From NCBI RefSeq assembly GCF_003345525.1, contig NZ_QQNH01000019.1, positions 1-48,970 of the forward strand: a stretch of DNA of 48,970 nt, read 5' to 3'. The notes under the pieces were generated by a model. It was not told the origin of the DNA, did not search any database, and was given only the letters and a program-made list of their open reading frames with translations. Position 1 is the stretch's first letter. Each line of letters opens with the position of its first letter. The translations under genes and the position numbers were made by a program. This document shows, in pieces, positions 1-7,826 of this stretch. The stretch is from Pelagibacterium lacus (GTDB lineage Bacteria > Pseudomonadota > Alphaproteobacteria > Rhizobiales > Devosiaceae).

Positions 1-89
1 CGCGCGACCCACTTCCTAAGCTTCTTGCAACTCGCCGCAGCAATGCTGTGGATGCGATGAATGTCGATTCAGCCTAGACGTTTCGGCCG

Positions 90-410
90 TTAGGCCGGAA
101 CGGTGGTGCCGATATCGAAGGTCGCGATCTCGTTGGCGAAGGCCAGCTTGGCGTCCACCGAGCCGCGCTCGATATCGGCCGCCCGGGCGACCAGCGCGCG
201 GAAATCGACGATGGCCGTATTGGCTTCGGCCACCGGCAGGGGTTCGCCTTCATAGCGCGCCGCGAAGCGCGCCGCCACCCGGCCCAGAAGCGCCAATATG
301 GCGGCATTGTCGCGGTCCTTGCGGGCCAGGCCCTGCGCCATTTTGTGGAATTCCAGATAGGTCCTCACACCGCCATTCTGATCGTCAAGCCATGCACGAA
401 GGTCTTGCAC
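90..410 (-). CDS. hypothetical protein, 106 aa
   Basis: I do not recognise the family. The product is a short, soluble, largely helical, Ala/Arg-rich protein with no signal peptide and no membrane segment. The frame is open up to a GTG at 446, but the GTG at 410 is preceded by AGGAGA with 7-nt spacing, so I start there. The stop codon lies inside a small hairpin (TTCGGCC/GGCCGGAA, about 84-102), which may help end transcription. It is divergent from the pyrK-like gene, and the 341-bp gap between them carries a palindrome that could serve both genes. Any functional link to pyrimidine metabolism is only positional. Confidence that it is a real gene is moderate, based on codon use and the ribosome-binding site. 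Confidence 0.6.
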   Translation of the reverse strand: MQDLRAWLDDQNGGVRTYLEFHKMAQGLARKDRDNAAILALLGRVAARFAARYEGEPLPVAEANTAIVDFRALVARAADIERGSVDAKLAFANEIATFDIGTTVPA

Positions 411-751
411 GCTGGTTCTCCTGTTGCTTTGTATCGTGACGGGCACGGAAAAACGGGCTGTATATCAAAAGTGAGACGCCGAGGGAAGGGCCGGCCGGGC
501 CGATAGGGTTCGCTGCGCCCGGATTGCACCTTTGCCCCCGACCGTTCGACGGCCCTTCGCCCCTGTCGGCCTCTCGCCGCCCGGGCAGGTCACTCCCGCG
601 CCGGCAGAAGAATCGGCAGGATTTTCCGCCCTTCCCGCCGCTGCCAATCCGCAATCCGCCCGGTGCCCGCTGCTTTCCTGCGACACAAACACCGCTTCCG
701 GCGCTGCAATTCCCATTGACAAGTGTTCGGGCTTGGAGCAATGTCTCAAAA
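411..751. other. divergent intergenic region
   Basis: This 341-bp gap between the minus-strand hypothetical gene and the pyrK-like gene has no convincing gene. The plus frame is open from a TTG at 524, but that stretch is Pro/Arg-rich, lacks a ribosome-binding site and resembles non-coding GC-rich DNA. What it holds is a plus-strand promoter near its right end (TTGACA at 716-721), the start of a palindrome at 742, and a degenerate copy of that palindrome (TCAAAAGTGAGAC, 465-477) near the start of the divergent gene. Confidence 0.5.
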
Positions 752-759
752 ATGAGACA
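716..759 (+). promoter_or_regulatory. pyrK promoter with overlapping 7-4-7 palindrome
   Basis: TTGACA at 716-721 is a consensus -35. At 17-bp spacing the -10 position (739-744) reads CAATGT, which is weak. A perfect inverted repeat, TGTCTCA-AAAA-TGAGACA (742-759), covers the -10, the expected start point and the ATG at 752. Bound protein there would block transcription, so this looks like an operator. The regulator is unknown. If the promoter is right, the mRNA would start at or next to the ATG, that is, be leaderless. Confidence 0.5.
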
Positions 760-1600
760 GATACGGATTTCCGATGATCGTGCAGAGCCCGCCGCCTTCG
801 CGCCGACGGTGGTGGATGCGGATGCGCGCGTCGTCGCCAATGATTGGGTGAATGCCGAGTACAAGCTGCTTGTGCTCGATGCGGGGCCGGGCGCCGCCGC
901 GGCGCGGGCCGGGCAGTTCTTTAATATCGAATGCCCGGCGACCGGCGAGGACCAGCCCTTCTTCCGCCGCCCCATGAGCACCTATGCCGCCGATCCGGCC
1001 ACCGGACAGGTCGAATTCCTCTACAAGGTCACCGGCGCCGGCACGCGCGGTCTGGCGACGCTGGTGTCCGGAGGCAGCGTGCGCATTCTCGGCCCGCTCG
1101 GGGTTGGCTTTTCGCTGCCCCGGGGTGTGCGGTCCATCGTCGTCCTGGGGCGCGGGGTCGGCCTTGCCACCCTCGCCCCGCTGGCCGAGCTGGCCCGCGC
1201 CCGAGGGGTGGCCGTCACCGCCATCGTCAGCGCGCGCAGCCCCGAACACCTCCTCTCCGTCGCCCGCTTCGAGGCGGCCGGAGCGCGGGTCGAAATCGTG
1301 CTCGACAGCGACGGCAGCAGCGCGCCCGCCAATGTCGAGGCCCTGTTGCGGCGCCTCCATGCCGAGGGGCGTGCCGATGGCTTTTACACCTGCGGCTCCA
1401 ACCGCCTGATGGTGCTGATGCAGAGGCTCGCGGCCGAGCTGGGCGTGTTCGGCGAGGTCGCCATGGAGCAACAGATGGCCTGCGGGCTGGGCATGTGCTT
1501 TTGCTGCGTGCGCAATTTCAACGTTGGGGGCGAAACCGTCGCCAAGCGTGTATGCTGGGACGGTCCGGTCTTTCCGCTGGCGGAGGCGACGTCATGGTAG
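752..1600 (+). CDS. pyrK: dihydroorotate dehydrogenase B electron-transfer subunit (PyrK-like)
   Basis: The 282-aa iron-sulfur flavoprotein passes electrons between NAD(H) and the FMN of a class 1B dihydroorotate dehydrogenase in the cytoplasm. Visible features are the FAD-binding RRPMS at residues 72-76, a YKVTGAGTRGLA stretch at 91-102, a Rossmann NAD domain after about 115 (CGSN near 215), and a C-terminal 2Fe-2S motif with C244, C249, C252 and C268 (C-x4-C-x2-C-x15-C), followed by the family's WDGPVF. I chose the ATG at 752 because the frame upstream (to a TTG at 524) is low-complexity and family members begin near here. The end overlaps pyrD by 7 bp. A related role with another dihydropyrimidine cannot be excluded. 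Confidence 0.88.
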   Translation: MRQIRISDDRAEPAAFAPTVVDADARVVANDWVNAEYKLLVLDAGPGAAAARAGQFFNIECPATGEDQPFFRRPMSTYAADPATGQVEFLYKVTGAGTRGLATLVSGGSVRILGPLGVGFSLPRGVRSIVVLGRGVGLATLAPLAELARARGVAVTAIVSARSPEHLLSVARFEAAGARVEIVLDSDGSSAPANVEALLRRLHAEGRADGFYTCGSNRLMVLMQRLAAELGVFGEVAMEQQMACGLGMCFCCVRNFNVGGETVAKRVCWDGPVFPLAEATSW

Positions 1601-2535
1601 ATCTTGCAACCGATCTGGGGCGCGGCCTCGTCCTCGCCAATCCGGTGATGCCCGCGTCCGGCACCTTTGCCGAAGGGCTCGCCAAGGTGGTAGATCTCAA
1701 CGCCATCGGCGCCCTGGTCACCAAGACCATCACCGCCGAGCTGCGCGGGGGCAATCCGGTGCCGCGCGTTTCCGAGGTGGGCAATGGCATGCTCAACTCC
1801 ATCGGCATCCCCTCCAAGGGCATCGACTATTTCCTCGCCGAGACCCTGCCGTTCTTCCGCCAGTTCTCCAGTCCGCTGATCGTCTCGGTTTCCGCGCCCA
1901 GCGTCGAGGCCTTCGCCCGCGCCGCCGAACGGCTCAACGCGGACGGCATCGCCGGCATCGAGGCCAATATCTCCTGTCCCAATATCGAGGAGGACGGCAA
2001 GGCCTTCGCCATGCGCCCCTCGACCACCGAACAGGCCATCGCCGCCATGCGCCGGGTCACCGACCTGCCGCTCTGGGCCAAGCTCACCCCCAATACCGGC
2101 GACATCGCCGCCGTGGCGCGCGCCGCCGAGGCGGCGGGGGCCGATGCGCTGGTGGTCGCCAACACCATTCTGGCCATGGCCATCGATATCGAGACCATGC
2201 GCCCCACCCTGGGCAATGTCATGGGCGGGCTGTCCGGCCCGGCCATCAAGCCCATCACCCTGCGCATGACCTATCAATGCGCCCGCGCCGTTTCCATTCC
2301 GGTCATCGGCTGCGGCGGCATTTCCACCGCCAGCGACGCCGTCGAATATCTCCTGGCCGGGGCCGGCGCCGTGCAGGTGGGCACCGCCACCTTCCTGCGC
2401 CCCCACGCCATGACCGAGGTGATCGCCGGCATCGCCGCCTATTGCGAGCGCAAGGGCATTGCCCGCATGGCCGATTTCGCCGGGGCGCTCGATACCGGCA
2501 TGCGCGAACCGGACGTGATGGAGGCGGCACAATGA
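1594..2535 (+). CDS. pyrD: dihydroorotate dehydrogenase, class 1 catalytic subunit
   Basis: This 313-aa FMN TIM-barrel enzyme interconverts dihydroorotate and orotate. It starts with the family's ATDLGRGLVLANPVMPASGTF, has TKT at 43-45, the NISCPN motif at 125-130 with the class 1 catalytic base C128, the WAKLTPN lysine near 166, and the FMN-phosphate loop GCGGIS followed by GAGAVQVGTA. There is no N-terminal membrane extension, so it is class 1 rather than the quinone-linked class 2 usual in Alphaproteobacteria, and the PyrK-like partner just upstream makes it class 1B. The RBS GGAGG lies within the end of pyrK. The stop overlaps the next ATG by 4 bp, so the three genes are translationally coupled. 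It may act beside a separate class 2 enzyme elsewhere. Confidence 0.9.
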   Translation: MVDLATDLGRGLVLANPVMPASGTFAEGLAKVVDLNAIGALVTKTITAELRGGNPVPRVSEVGNGMLNSIGIPSKGIDYFLAETLPFFRQFSSPLIVSVSAPSVEAFARAAERLNADGIAGIEANISCPNIEEDGKAFAMRPSTTEQAIAAMRRVTDLPLWAKLTPNTGDIAAVARAAEAAGADALVVANTILAMAIDIETMRPTLGNVMGGLSGPAIKPITLRMTYQCARAVSIPVIGCGGISTASDAVEYLLAGAGAVQVGTATFLRPHAMTEVIAGIAAYCERKGIARMADFAGALDTGMREPDVMEAAQ

Positions 2536-3824
2536 GCATTGCGGCGTCCATCGGAGACAGCCACTGGGCCCTGGTCGAGGACGAGGCCGAACTGGCCGAG
2601 GCCATTTTCGCCCGCCTTGCCGAGGAGACCGGCGACGGGGTCGGCATCACCCGCGAATGCTATTCGGACCGCGAGGACGCGGCGCTGGGCATTTTCTCGG
2701 AAGTCGCCCTCGCCCATGGCTGCGTCATCGATACCGATCCGGCCGGCAATCTCGTCGTCCGCCTTCCCGGCGATGACGGCACCCGTCCGGCCCATTATAT
2801 CGGCTCGCACGCCGATTCCGTGCCCCAGGGCGGCAATTACGATGGGGCCGCCGGCATCGTCGCCGGACTGCTGTGCCTCATCCGCATCCAGCGCGCCGGG
2901 CGCGACCTCACCACCCCCGTGCGGGTGCTGATGCTGCGCGGCGAGGAGAGCGCCTTTTACGGCCGGGCCAATATCGGCTCGCGCGCCCTGTTCGGCCTCA
3001 TCGACGACAAGGACCTCGCCGCCCGTTCGCGCGGCAAGGGCCGCACGCTGGCCGAGGCCATGGAAGCGACCGGCATCGATACCGGCCCGATCCGCGAGGG
3101 CGCGATGCTGTTCGACCGGGACAGGGCCGTCAGCTATCTCGAACTCCATATCGAGCAGGGCCCGGTGATGGTCGACCGCGACCTGCCCGCCGCGGTCGTT
3201 TCGGGCATTCGCGGCAATCTGCGCCATCGCCGCGTCGTCTGCCGCGGCGAGGCCGGCCATTCGGGCACCATTCCCCGCTGGCTGCGCAAGGACGCCGTCT
3301 TCGCCTTCGCCGAACTCATCGGGCGGCTTGACGAGCACTGGCGCGTGCTGCTCGAACGCGGCCTCGACCTCGTCGTCACCACCGGCATCGTGGGGACCGA
3401 TCCTGATGAGCATGCCATCAGCCGCATCCCCGGCGAGGTGATGTTCTCCTTCGAGGTGCGCAGCCAGAGCCATGACACCCTCGAGGGCTTCTACGAGCTT
3501 TTCCGGTCCGAGTGCCGGGCGGTCGGGCAGCAGCGCGGCGTCGTCTTCGAGTTCGACGACCGGGTCTACACACAACCTGCGCGCATGAATGCTAATTACA
3601 TAGAACTTTTGACCGCATCAGCCGCACAAAGTGGCCTCGAAACACAAACATTGGCGTCCGGAGCGGGCCATGACGCCGCCGTCTTCGCCAATGCCGGCAT
3701 CCCCTCGGGCATGGTTTTCGTCCGCAATTCCAACGGTTCCCACAATCCCCACGAGGCCATGGAGATCGCCGACCTCATCGCGGGCACCGAAATCCTCCAC
3801 AGGGCCGTCACCTCAAGCAACTGA
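2532..3824 (+). CDS. M20-family Zn-dependent N-carbamoyl-amino-acid amidohydrolase
   Basis: The 430-aa protein belongs to the AmaB/allantoate amidohydrolase/ureidosuccinase group, which hydrolyses N-carbamoyl amino acids to the amino acid, ammonia and CO2. All metal ligands are present: H93 in GSHADS, D104 in NYDGAAG, E138/E139 in RGEES, H206 in LELHIEQGP and H404 in GSHNPHEA. Its overlap with pyrD suggests N-carbamoyl-L-aspartate (ureidosuccinate), the product of dihydroorotate opening, as substrate; this is inference, and hydantoin-type or allantoate substrates remain possible. About 90 nt near 3570-3655 use rare AT-rich codons (ATA, AGT, ACA, TCA), unlike the rest of the gene. The start at 2532 gives the ATGA overlap. 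Confidence 0.85.
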   Translation: MSIAASIGDSHWALVEDEAELAEAIFARLAEETGDGVGITRECYSDREDAALGIFSEVALAHGCVIDTDPAGNLVVRLPGDDGTRPAHYIGSHADSVPQGGNYDGAAGIVAGLLCLIRIQRAGRDLTTPVRVLMLRGEESAFYGRANIGSRALFGLIDDKDLAARSRGKGRTLAEAMEATGIDTGPIREGAMLFDRDRAVSYLELHIEQGPVMVDRDLPAAVVSGIRGNLRHRRVVCRGEAGHSGTIPRWLRKDAVFAFAELIGRLDEHWRVLLERGLDLVVTTGIVGTDPDEHAISRIPGEVMFSFEVRSQSHDTLEGFYELFRSECRAVGQQRGVVFEFDDRVYTQPARMNANYIELLTASAAQSGLETQTLASGAGHDAAVFANAGIPSGMVFVRNSNGSHNPHEAMEIADLIAGTEILHRAVTSSN

Positions 3825-3871
3825 TTTCAATATCCTTTCGGTTGAGAACCGGAAAATCGTACGGCTCTTTG

Positions 3872-3901
3872 TTGACTGGACTTCGGACACAAGGGTATAG
3901 C
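3872..3901 (+). promoter_or_regulatory. putative pyrE promoter
   Basis: TTGACT (3872-3877) and TATAGC (3896-3901) are separated by 18 bp in the 182-bp gap before pyrE. This is a good alphaproteobacterial housekeeping-type match and gives a leader of about 100 nt. It suggests that pyrE is transcribed independently of the pyrK-pyrD-hydrolase operon upstream, although readthrough is possible because I see no terminator between them. Confidence 0.5.
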
Positions 3902-4006
3902 GGGACGGTTGCACTGGAGCTCGACCATTTCGGCGGCGCTGGACCCCTTGTCCGGCGGCCGTGATTTCGCGCGACCGCATGACAAGAGATGAAGGACCCC
4001 CCTCTT

Positions 4007-4717
4007 ATGAGCACATTGCGCCTCGGCGACGACAAGAAGGCCATCGCCCGCCAGACCGCCCGTATGATGTTGGAAATCAACGCGATTCACTTCAACGCCG
4101 AGCATCCATTCGTCTTCACGTCCGGTTGGGCCAGCCCGGTTTATGTCGATTGCCGCAAGCTGATCTCCTACCCCCGCCTGCGCTCTGCGCTGATGGATCT
4201 GGCCGCCCACACCATCGCCACCGAGATCGGTTACGAATCGATCGACGTGATCACCGGCGGCGAGACCGCCGGCATTCCCTTCGCCGCCTGGATCTCCGAC
4301 AAGCTGATGCTGCCCATGCAGTATGTGCGCAAGAAAGCCAAGGGGTTCGGCCGGAATGCTCAGATCGAGGGTGAAGTCGTCACCGGCGCCCGTACCCTGC
4401 TGGTCGAGGACCTCGCCACCGATGGCCGCTCCAAGGTGATGTTCGCCGACGCCCTGCGCAAGGCCGGCGCCCAGGTCGACCACTGCTTCGTGGTGTTCTT
4501 CTACGACATCTTCCCCAAGAGCCACGACCTGATGAAGGAGCTGGGAATCGAGCTCCACTACCTCGCCACGTGGTGGGATATCCTCGATGCGGCCAAGGAA
4601 TCCGGTCATTTCGACACCCGGACGCTCGACGAGGTCGAGAGCTTCCTTAACGATCCCGCCACCTGGTCCTCGGCCCATGGCGGCATTTCCGAATTCGCAC
4701 CGGCCAGCCAGGGCTGA
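4007..4717 (+). CDS. pyrE: orotate phosphoribosyltransferase
   Basis: The 236-aa cytoplasmic enzyme transfers ribose-5-phosphate from PRPP to orotate to make orotidine 5'-phosphate, the fifth step of UMP synthesis. The orotate-loop sequence [18 protein letters not shown], the [12 protein letters not shown] loop and the PRPP-binding [11 protein letters not shown] motif (about residues 127-137) are clear. I prefer the ATG at 4007 over the one at 3989 because AAGGA lies 10 nt upstream of 4007, whereas the earlier ATG has its AAGAG directly against it. Its neighbour upstream is the dihydroorotate dehydrogenase operon that makes or consumes orotate. A terminator follows 25 bp after the stop. Confidence 0.95.
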   Translation: MSTLRLGDDKKAIARQTARMMLEINAIHFNAEHPFVFTSGWASPVYVDCRKLISYPRLRSALMDLAAHTIATEIGYESIDVITGGETAGIPFAAWISDKLMLPMQYVRKKAKGFGRNAQIEGEVVTGARTLLVEDLATDGRSKVMFADALRKAGAQVDHCFVVFFYDIFPKSHDLMKELGIELHYLATWWDILDAAKESGHFDTRTLDEVESFLNDPATWSSAHGGISEFAPASQG

Positions 4718-4742
4718 CCCGGCACCACCGCAGAGTGTACAA

Positions 4743-4771
4743 GGGGCTGCCCGGCGGGCGGCCCCTTTTTT
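4743..4771 (+). terminator. intrinsic terminator of pyrE
   Basis: GGGGCTGCC (4743-4751) pairs with GGCGGCCCC (4757-4765) with one mismatch over a 5-nt loop and is followed by six T. It ends the plus-strand pyrimidine block just before the convergent dctM stop. Confidence 0.85.
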
Positions 4772-4777
4772 CATGGC

Positions 4778-6061
4778 CTACGGCGCCAGCATGCGCGGCA
4801 GGAACATAGAGATATCAGGCAGATAGCTGATCACCAGCAGCGCAAGCAGGTTGGCGACGATAAAGGGGACGATGCCAGAGATGATCTTGGAAACCGATTC
4901 TCCCAGCGTCGACGATGCCACGAAGATATCGAGCCCGAAGGGCGGGGTAATCATGCCGATACAGGTGTTGAGACAGACGATGATGCCGAAATGGATCGGG
5001 TCGATGCCAAAGCTCAGCGCCACCGGGAACAGCGCCGGAACGAGGATCAGCATGGTCGAATTGGGATCGATGAACATGCCGGCCACGAGGAACAACAGGT
5101 TCACGATCAAAAGGAACACGATCCAGTTGGCATCGATCGCCCTGAGGAAATCGATCACCAGCGTCGGCAGTTGCGCCAGCGTGATGAAATAGGCCACGAT
5201 CGATCCCATGGCCAGGAGCACGAAAATCGTGCCGGTGGTGATCGCGGCGCCAGTCGCAACCTTCAGGATGTCGCGCCATTTCATGTGGCGATAGATGAAC
5301 ACCTCGACGATCAGCGCATAGACCACGCTGACCGCCGCTGCTTCGGTCGGAGTGAAAACCCCCGAATAGATGCCGCCCAGCATGACCACCGGCAGGCCCA
5401 GGGCCCATACGCTGCGGCCCACGACCCTGATCCTCTCCTTCCACGGCATCCGCTCATCGCCGGTCAACCCGTTGCGATACGCATAGATCAGCACATAGGC
5501 GGCAAAGACCAGGGCGAGGAAAATCCCCACCACGAGGCCAGCGGCAAATAGCGATGCCACCGAGGTCCCGGTGAGCCAGGCATAGATGATCAGCGTGATC
5601 GAAGGCGGGATCAGCAAGGCCACTTCGGCCGAGGACACGATCAACCCGAGCGAGAACTTGTCGGAATAGCCCTGCCGCTTGAGTTCGGGATAGACGATGC
5701 CGCCCAGGGCCGCGACCGTCGCCGGGGCCGAGCCCGAGACCGAACCGAATGCGGCGGCGGTTGCGACCGTGGTCAGGCCCATGCCGCCCCGGCGATGGCC
5801 GAGAAACGCACTGACGAGGCCCGTCAGATGCCGGGCGATGGAGCCTTTGGACATGATCTCGGCGGCAAAGATGAAGAAGGGGATCGCCAGCAGCGTCGAG
5901 TGGTTGATCCCGCCTACGATCCGCTGCCCGTAGATCAGGTCCGGTATGGTGGAATAGAAGAATTCCTTGGTCAGTATCCCCGGCAGCCCGAGAACGATGA
6001 GCATCTCGAAGCCGAGAAAGAGCAGCGCCATGGCGCCGATGAGAATGGCGGCGATCAACAT
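4778..6061 (-). CDS. dctM: TRAP transporter large permease (DctM family)
   Basis: The 427-aa inner-membrane protein is the ion-coupled transport subunit of a tripartite ATP-independent periplasmic transporter. It is almost entirely hydrophobic, with about 12 membrane segments, and shows family stretches such as NHSTLLAIPFFIFAAEIMSKG, GSVSGSAPATVAALG, LIPPSITLIIYAWLTGTSV, SGVFTPTEAAAV and CIGMITPPFGLDIFV. It follows dctQ with only one base between them, so the two permeases are co-translated. The substrate is set by DctP and is probably an organic acid; nothing in DctM fixes it. Confidence 0.95.
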   Translation of the reverse strand: MLIAAILIGAMALLFLGFEMLIVLGLPGILTKEFFYSTIPDLIYGQRIVGGINHSTLLAIPFFIFAAEIMSKGSIARHLTGLVSAFLGHRRGGMGLTTVATAAAFGSVSGSAPATVAALGGIVYPELKRQGYSDKFSLGLIVSSAEVALLIPPSITLIIYAWLTGTSVASLFAAGLVVGIFLALVFAAYVLIYAYRNGLTGDERMPWKERIRVVGRSVWALGLPVVMLGGIYSGVFTPTEAAAVSVVYALIVEVFIYRHMKWRDILKVATGAAITTGTIFVLLAMGSIVAYFITLAQLPTLVIDFLRAIDANWIVFLLIVNLLFLVAGMFIDPNSTMLILVPALFPVALSFGIDPIHFGIIVCLNTCIGMITPPFGLDIFVASSTLGESVSKIISGIVPFIVANLLALLVISYLPDISMFLPRMLAP

Positions 6062-6062
6062 C

Positions 6063-6584
6063 TCAGTGCGCGGCTCCGGAGGATTGTGACCAGCGCTGGA
6101 TCAATCCGAAAAGACTGAGCGCATAGCGAAAGGCCAGGAGCAGAAATCCCACCGGCAATGCGTAATAGAGGACGGCCGCCGGGATCCGCAGCGTGGGACT
6201 GAACTGGCCGGTCCGGCCCACATTCTGCGCCATTTCGAAGCCGACCCAGGCGATATAGACCGTCAGCAGCACCCCGACGAGATCGATGGCCCGCCCGACC
6301 CAGACGCGGATAGCGGGGTTCAGCCGTTCGAGAAAGGTGGTCATGGCGATCTGCCGGCCTTCCTGCAGGGCCAGGCCAAGGGACAGGAACACCAGCCAAA
6401 CCATCATGTAGCGCGCGCCTTCATCGACCCAGGCGACGTTGCGGGAAAAGCTCGGCATGATCTCGCGCACCAGCACGCCGCCGACCGTCAGCGCCACCAT
6501 GGTGAGCATCAGCAACGCGAGGGCAATACGCTCGAAGGACGACAGGATTGCGATCGCCCGGCTCAATTTCGGATATGGAGTCAT
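6063..6584 (-). CDS. dctQ: TRAP transporter small permease (DctQ family)
   Basis: The 173-aa inner-membrane protein has four predicted membrane helices (about residues 15-37, 55-75, 95-117 and 135-155). It includes the family pattern WVDEGARYMMVWLVFLSLGLALQEGRQIA, in which the E and R of the first part are typical of DctQ. It bridges DctM and the periplasmic binding protein. The ATG at 6584 lies 101 bp after dctP; that gap holds a strong hairpin that probably lowers permease expression relative to the binding protein. Confidence 0.9.
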   Translation of the reverse strand: MTPYPKLSRAIAILSSFERIALALLMLTMVALTVGGVLVREIMPSFSRNVAWVDEGARYMMVWLVFLSLGLALQEGRQIAMTTFLERLNPAIRVWVGRAIDLVGVLLTVYIAWVGFEMAQNVGRTGQFSPTLRIPAAVLYYALPVGFLLLAFRYALSLFGLIQRWSQSSGAAH

Positions 6585-6619
6585 TGCAGAGGCCCATCCC
6601 CTGGAACTGGAAAGAACAA

Positions 6620-6646
6620 GGCGCCAGGGCCATCGACCCCGGCGCC
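6620..6646 (-). other. hairpin between dctP and dctQ
   Basis: GGCGCCAGGG (6620-6629) and CCCCGGCGCC (6637-6646) form a 10-bp stem with one mismatch and no T-tract. Such stems between the binding-protein gene and the permeases usually protect the 3' end of the first mRNA segment, giving more binding protein than membrane subunits. That role is inferred here. Confidence 0.55.
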
Positions 6647-6685
6647 AAAGTGCAAGCGGCGGCGCGCGCCCCGGCGTGGTCGGTG

Positions 6686-7702
6686 CTACTCGCCGACGAT
6701 CTCGGCGTATTCGGCCTCGTAGATATCGACGATCTGCTGCCCCACATCGCCTGCCCCGGCGAGGTAGGCGTCGCGGGCCGGACCATACATCGCTGCGCGG
6801 AACGCGGACCGCTGCTCGTCGTCAAGCTCGTAGATGGTGATATTGCTGGCCCGGATGGCTTCGAGAGCAGTTTGCTGGGCGGCTTCCTTGAGCGCTTCAG
6901 TTTCCGGCCGCACTTCCTCGAAAGCCTCCATGATCACCGTCTGATAGTCCTCCGGCAAGGAGTCCCACCAGCCCTGGTTGAACATCACGATATCCTCATT
7001 GGCGCCGTGCTCGGAGACCAGGAGATATTTCTGCACTTCCTGGTACTTCATGGTCGCGATGGTATCGAGTGCGTTTTCCTGGCCATCGATAACGCCGGTC
7101 TGCAGGGCAGTGTAAAGTTCGCCGAACGGCAATGCGATCGCCGATGCGCCGACGGCATTGAACTGCTCGATCAGCACCTGCGAATCCATTACGCGGAAGC
7201 TCTGGCCGGCAAAGTCCTCAAGAGCAGCGATATCCTCGTTGGAGGTCATCGACTTGCGGCCATTGGGCCAGATGGCGATGGCCTTCAGCCCCAAGGGGGC
7301 GAAGCTGTCCAGGACGGCCTGGCCGAACGGGCCACTCCGCAGGGCATTCGCCGCGTCCAGATCCGCCGGGTAGAGGAAGGGGACGTCGAGAATGGAGACG
7401 GCGGGGTTGAACCCGGCGAGGAAAGCGGCCGGAGAAACCGTGCCTTCCATCAATCCAAGCTGTGTTCCCTCATTCATCTCGCGCGCCTGACCGAGCTGGC
7501 CAGCCGGGAAAAGCTGGAATATGACGGCGCCATCGGTGCGTTCGGAGACCAGATCGGCAACCATCTGCAAACCCTGATGGCGGGGTTGCTGATCGGATTC
7601 CAGATGGCCGATCCGGGCAACGAATTCCTGCGCCGAGACCGGAAGAGCGCCGATAAGAACGGAGACGGCGACGGCCGAAGCCAGCATGACACGACGGTTC
7701 AT
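6686..7702 (-). CDS. dctP: TRAP transporter substrate-binding protein (DctP family)
   Basis: The 338-aa periplasmic protein has a Sec signal peptide (MNRRVML then a hydrophobic core, cleavage after VSAQ near residue 25). It shows the DctP pattern: GTQLGLMEGTVSP near 80, PFLYPADLDAANAL, KSMTSNEDI, and FRVMDSQVLIEQFNAVGASAIALPFGELYTALQTGVIDGQEN near 170-210, in which the FR arginine normally binds a substrate carboxylate. The start at 7702 has GGGGGAA just upstream; an upstream start at 7825 would destroy the signal peptide. It is first of the three transporter genes. The ligand is probably a C2-C6 organic acid, perhaps a hydroxy acid given the nearby dehydrogenase (inference). Confidence 0.92.
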   Translation of the reverse strand: MNRRVMLASAVAVSVLIGALPVSAQEFVARIGHLESDQQPRHQGLQMVADLVSERTDGAVIFQLFPAGQLGQAREMNEGTQLGLMEGTVSPAAFLAGFNPAVSILDVPFLYPADLDAANALRSGPFGQAVLDSFAPLGLKAIAIWPNGRKSMTSNEDIAALEDFAGQSFRVMDSQVLIEQFNAVGASAIALPFGELYTALQTGVIDGQENALDTIATMKYQEVQKYLLVSEHGANEDIVMFNQGWWDSLPEDYQTVIMEAFEEVRPETEALKEAAQQTALEAIRASNITIYELDDEQRSAFRAAMYGPARDAYLAGAGDVGQQIVDIYEAEYAEIVGE

Positions 7703-7748
7703 GGAGTTCCCCCTTTGTGGTGACACCAAAGCTTTCTCTACATGAGAA

Positions 7749-7774
7749 GACACTCGTGTCGTAAGGCCTGTCAA
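7749..7774 (-). promoter_or_regulatory. dctP promoter element with small palindrome
   Basis: On the minus strand TTGACA (7774-7769) is followed 8 bp later by GACAC-GA-GTGTC (7760-7749), a perfect 5-2-5 palindrome sitting where RNA polymerase would bind. No convincing -10 is seen at standard spacing, so the promoter may be activator-dependent or the TTGACA fortuitous. The palindrome is a candidate operator for a substrate-responsive regulator. Confidence 0.35.
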
Positions 7775-7826
7775 GAACGTTCGCAAGAGAGGCGGGCCGG
7801 CATATGCGCGCAGCCTTCGCGGCACA

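Noticed and set aside
524-751. TTG-started N-terminal extension of PyrK
   Set aside because: It is low-complexity, lacks a ribosome-binding site and has no family counterpart; it also spans the promoter and operator.
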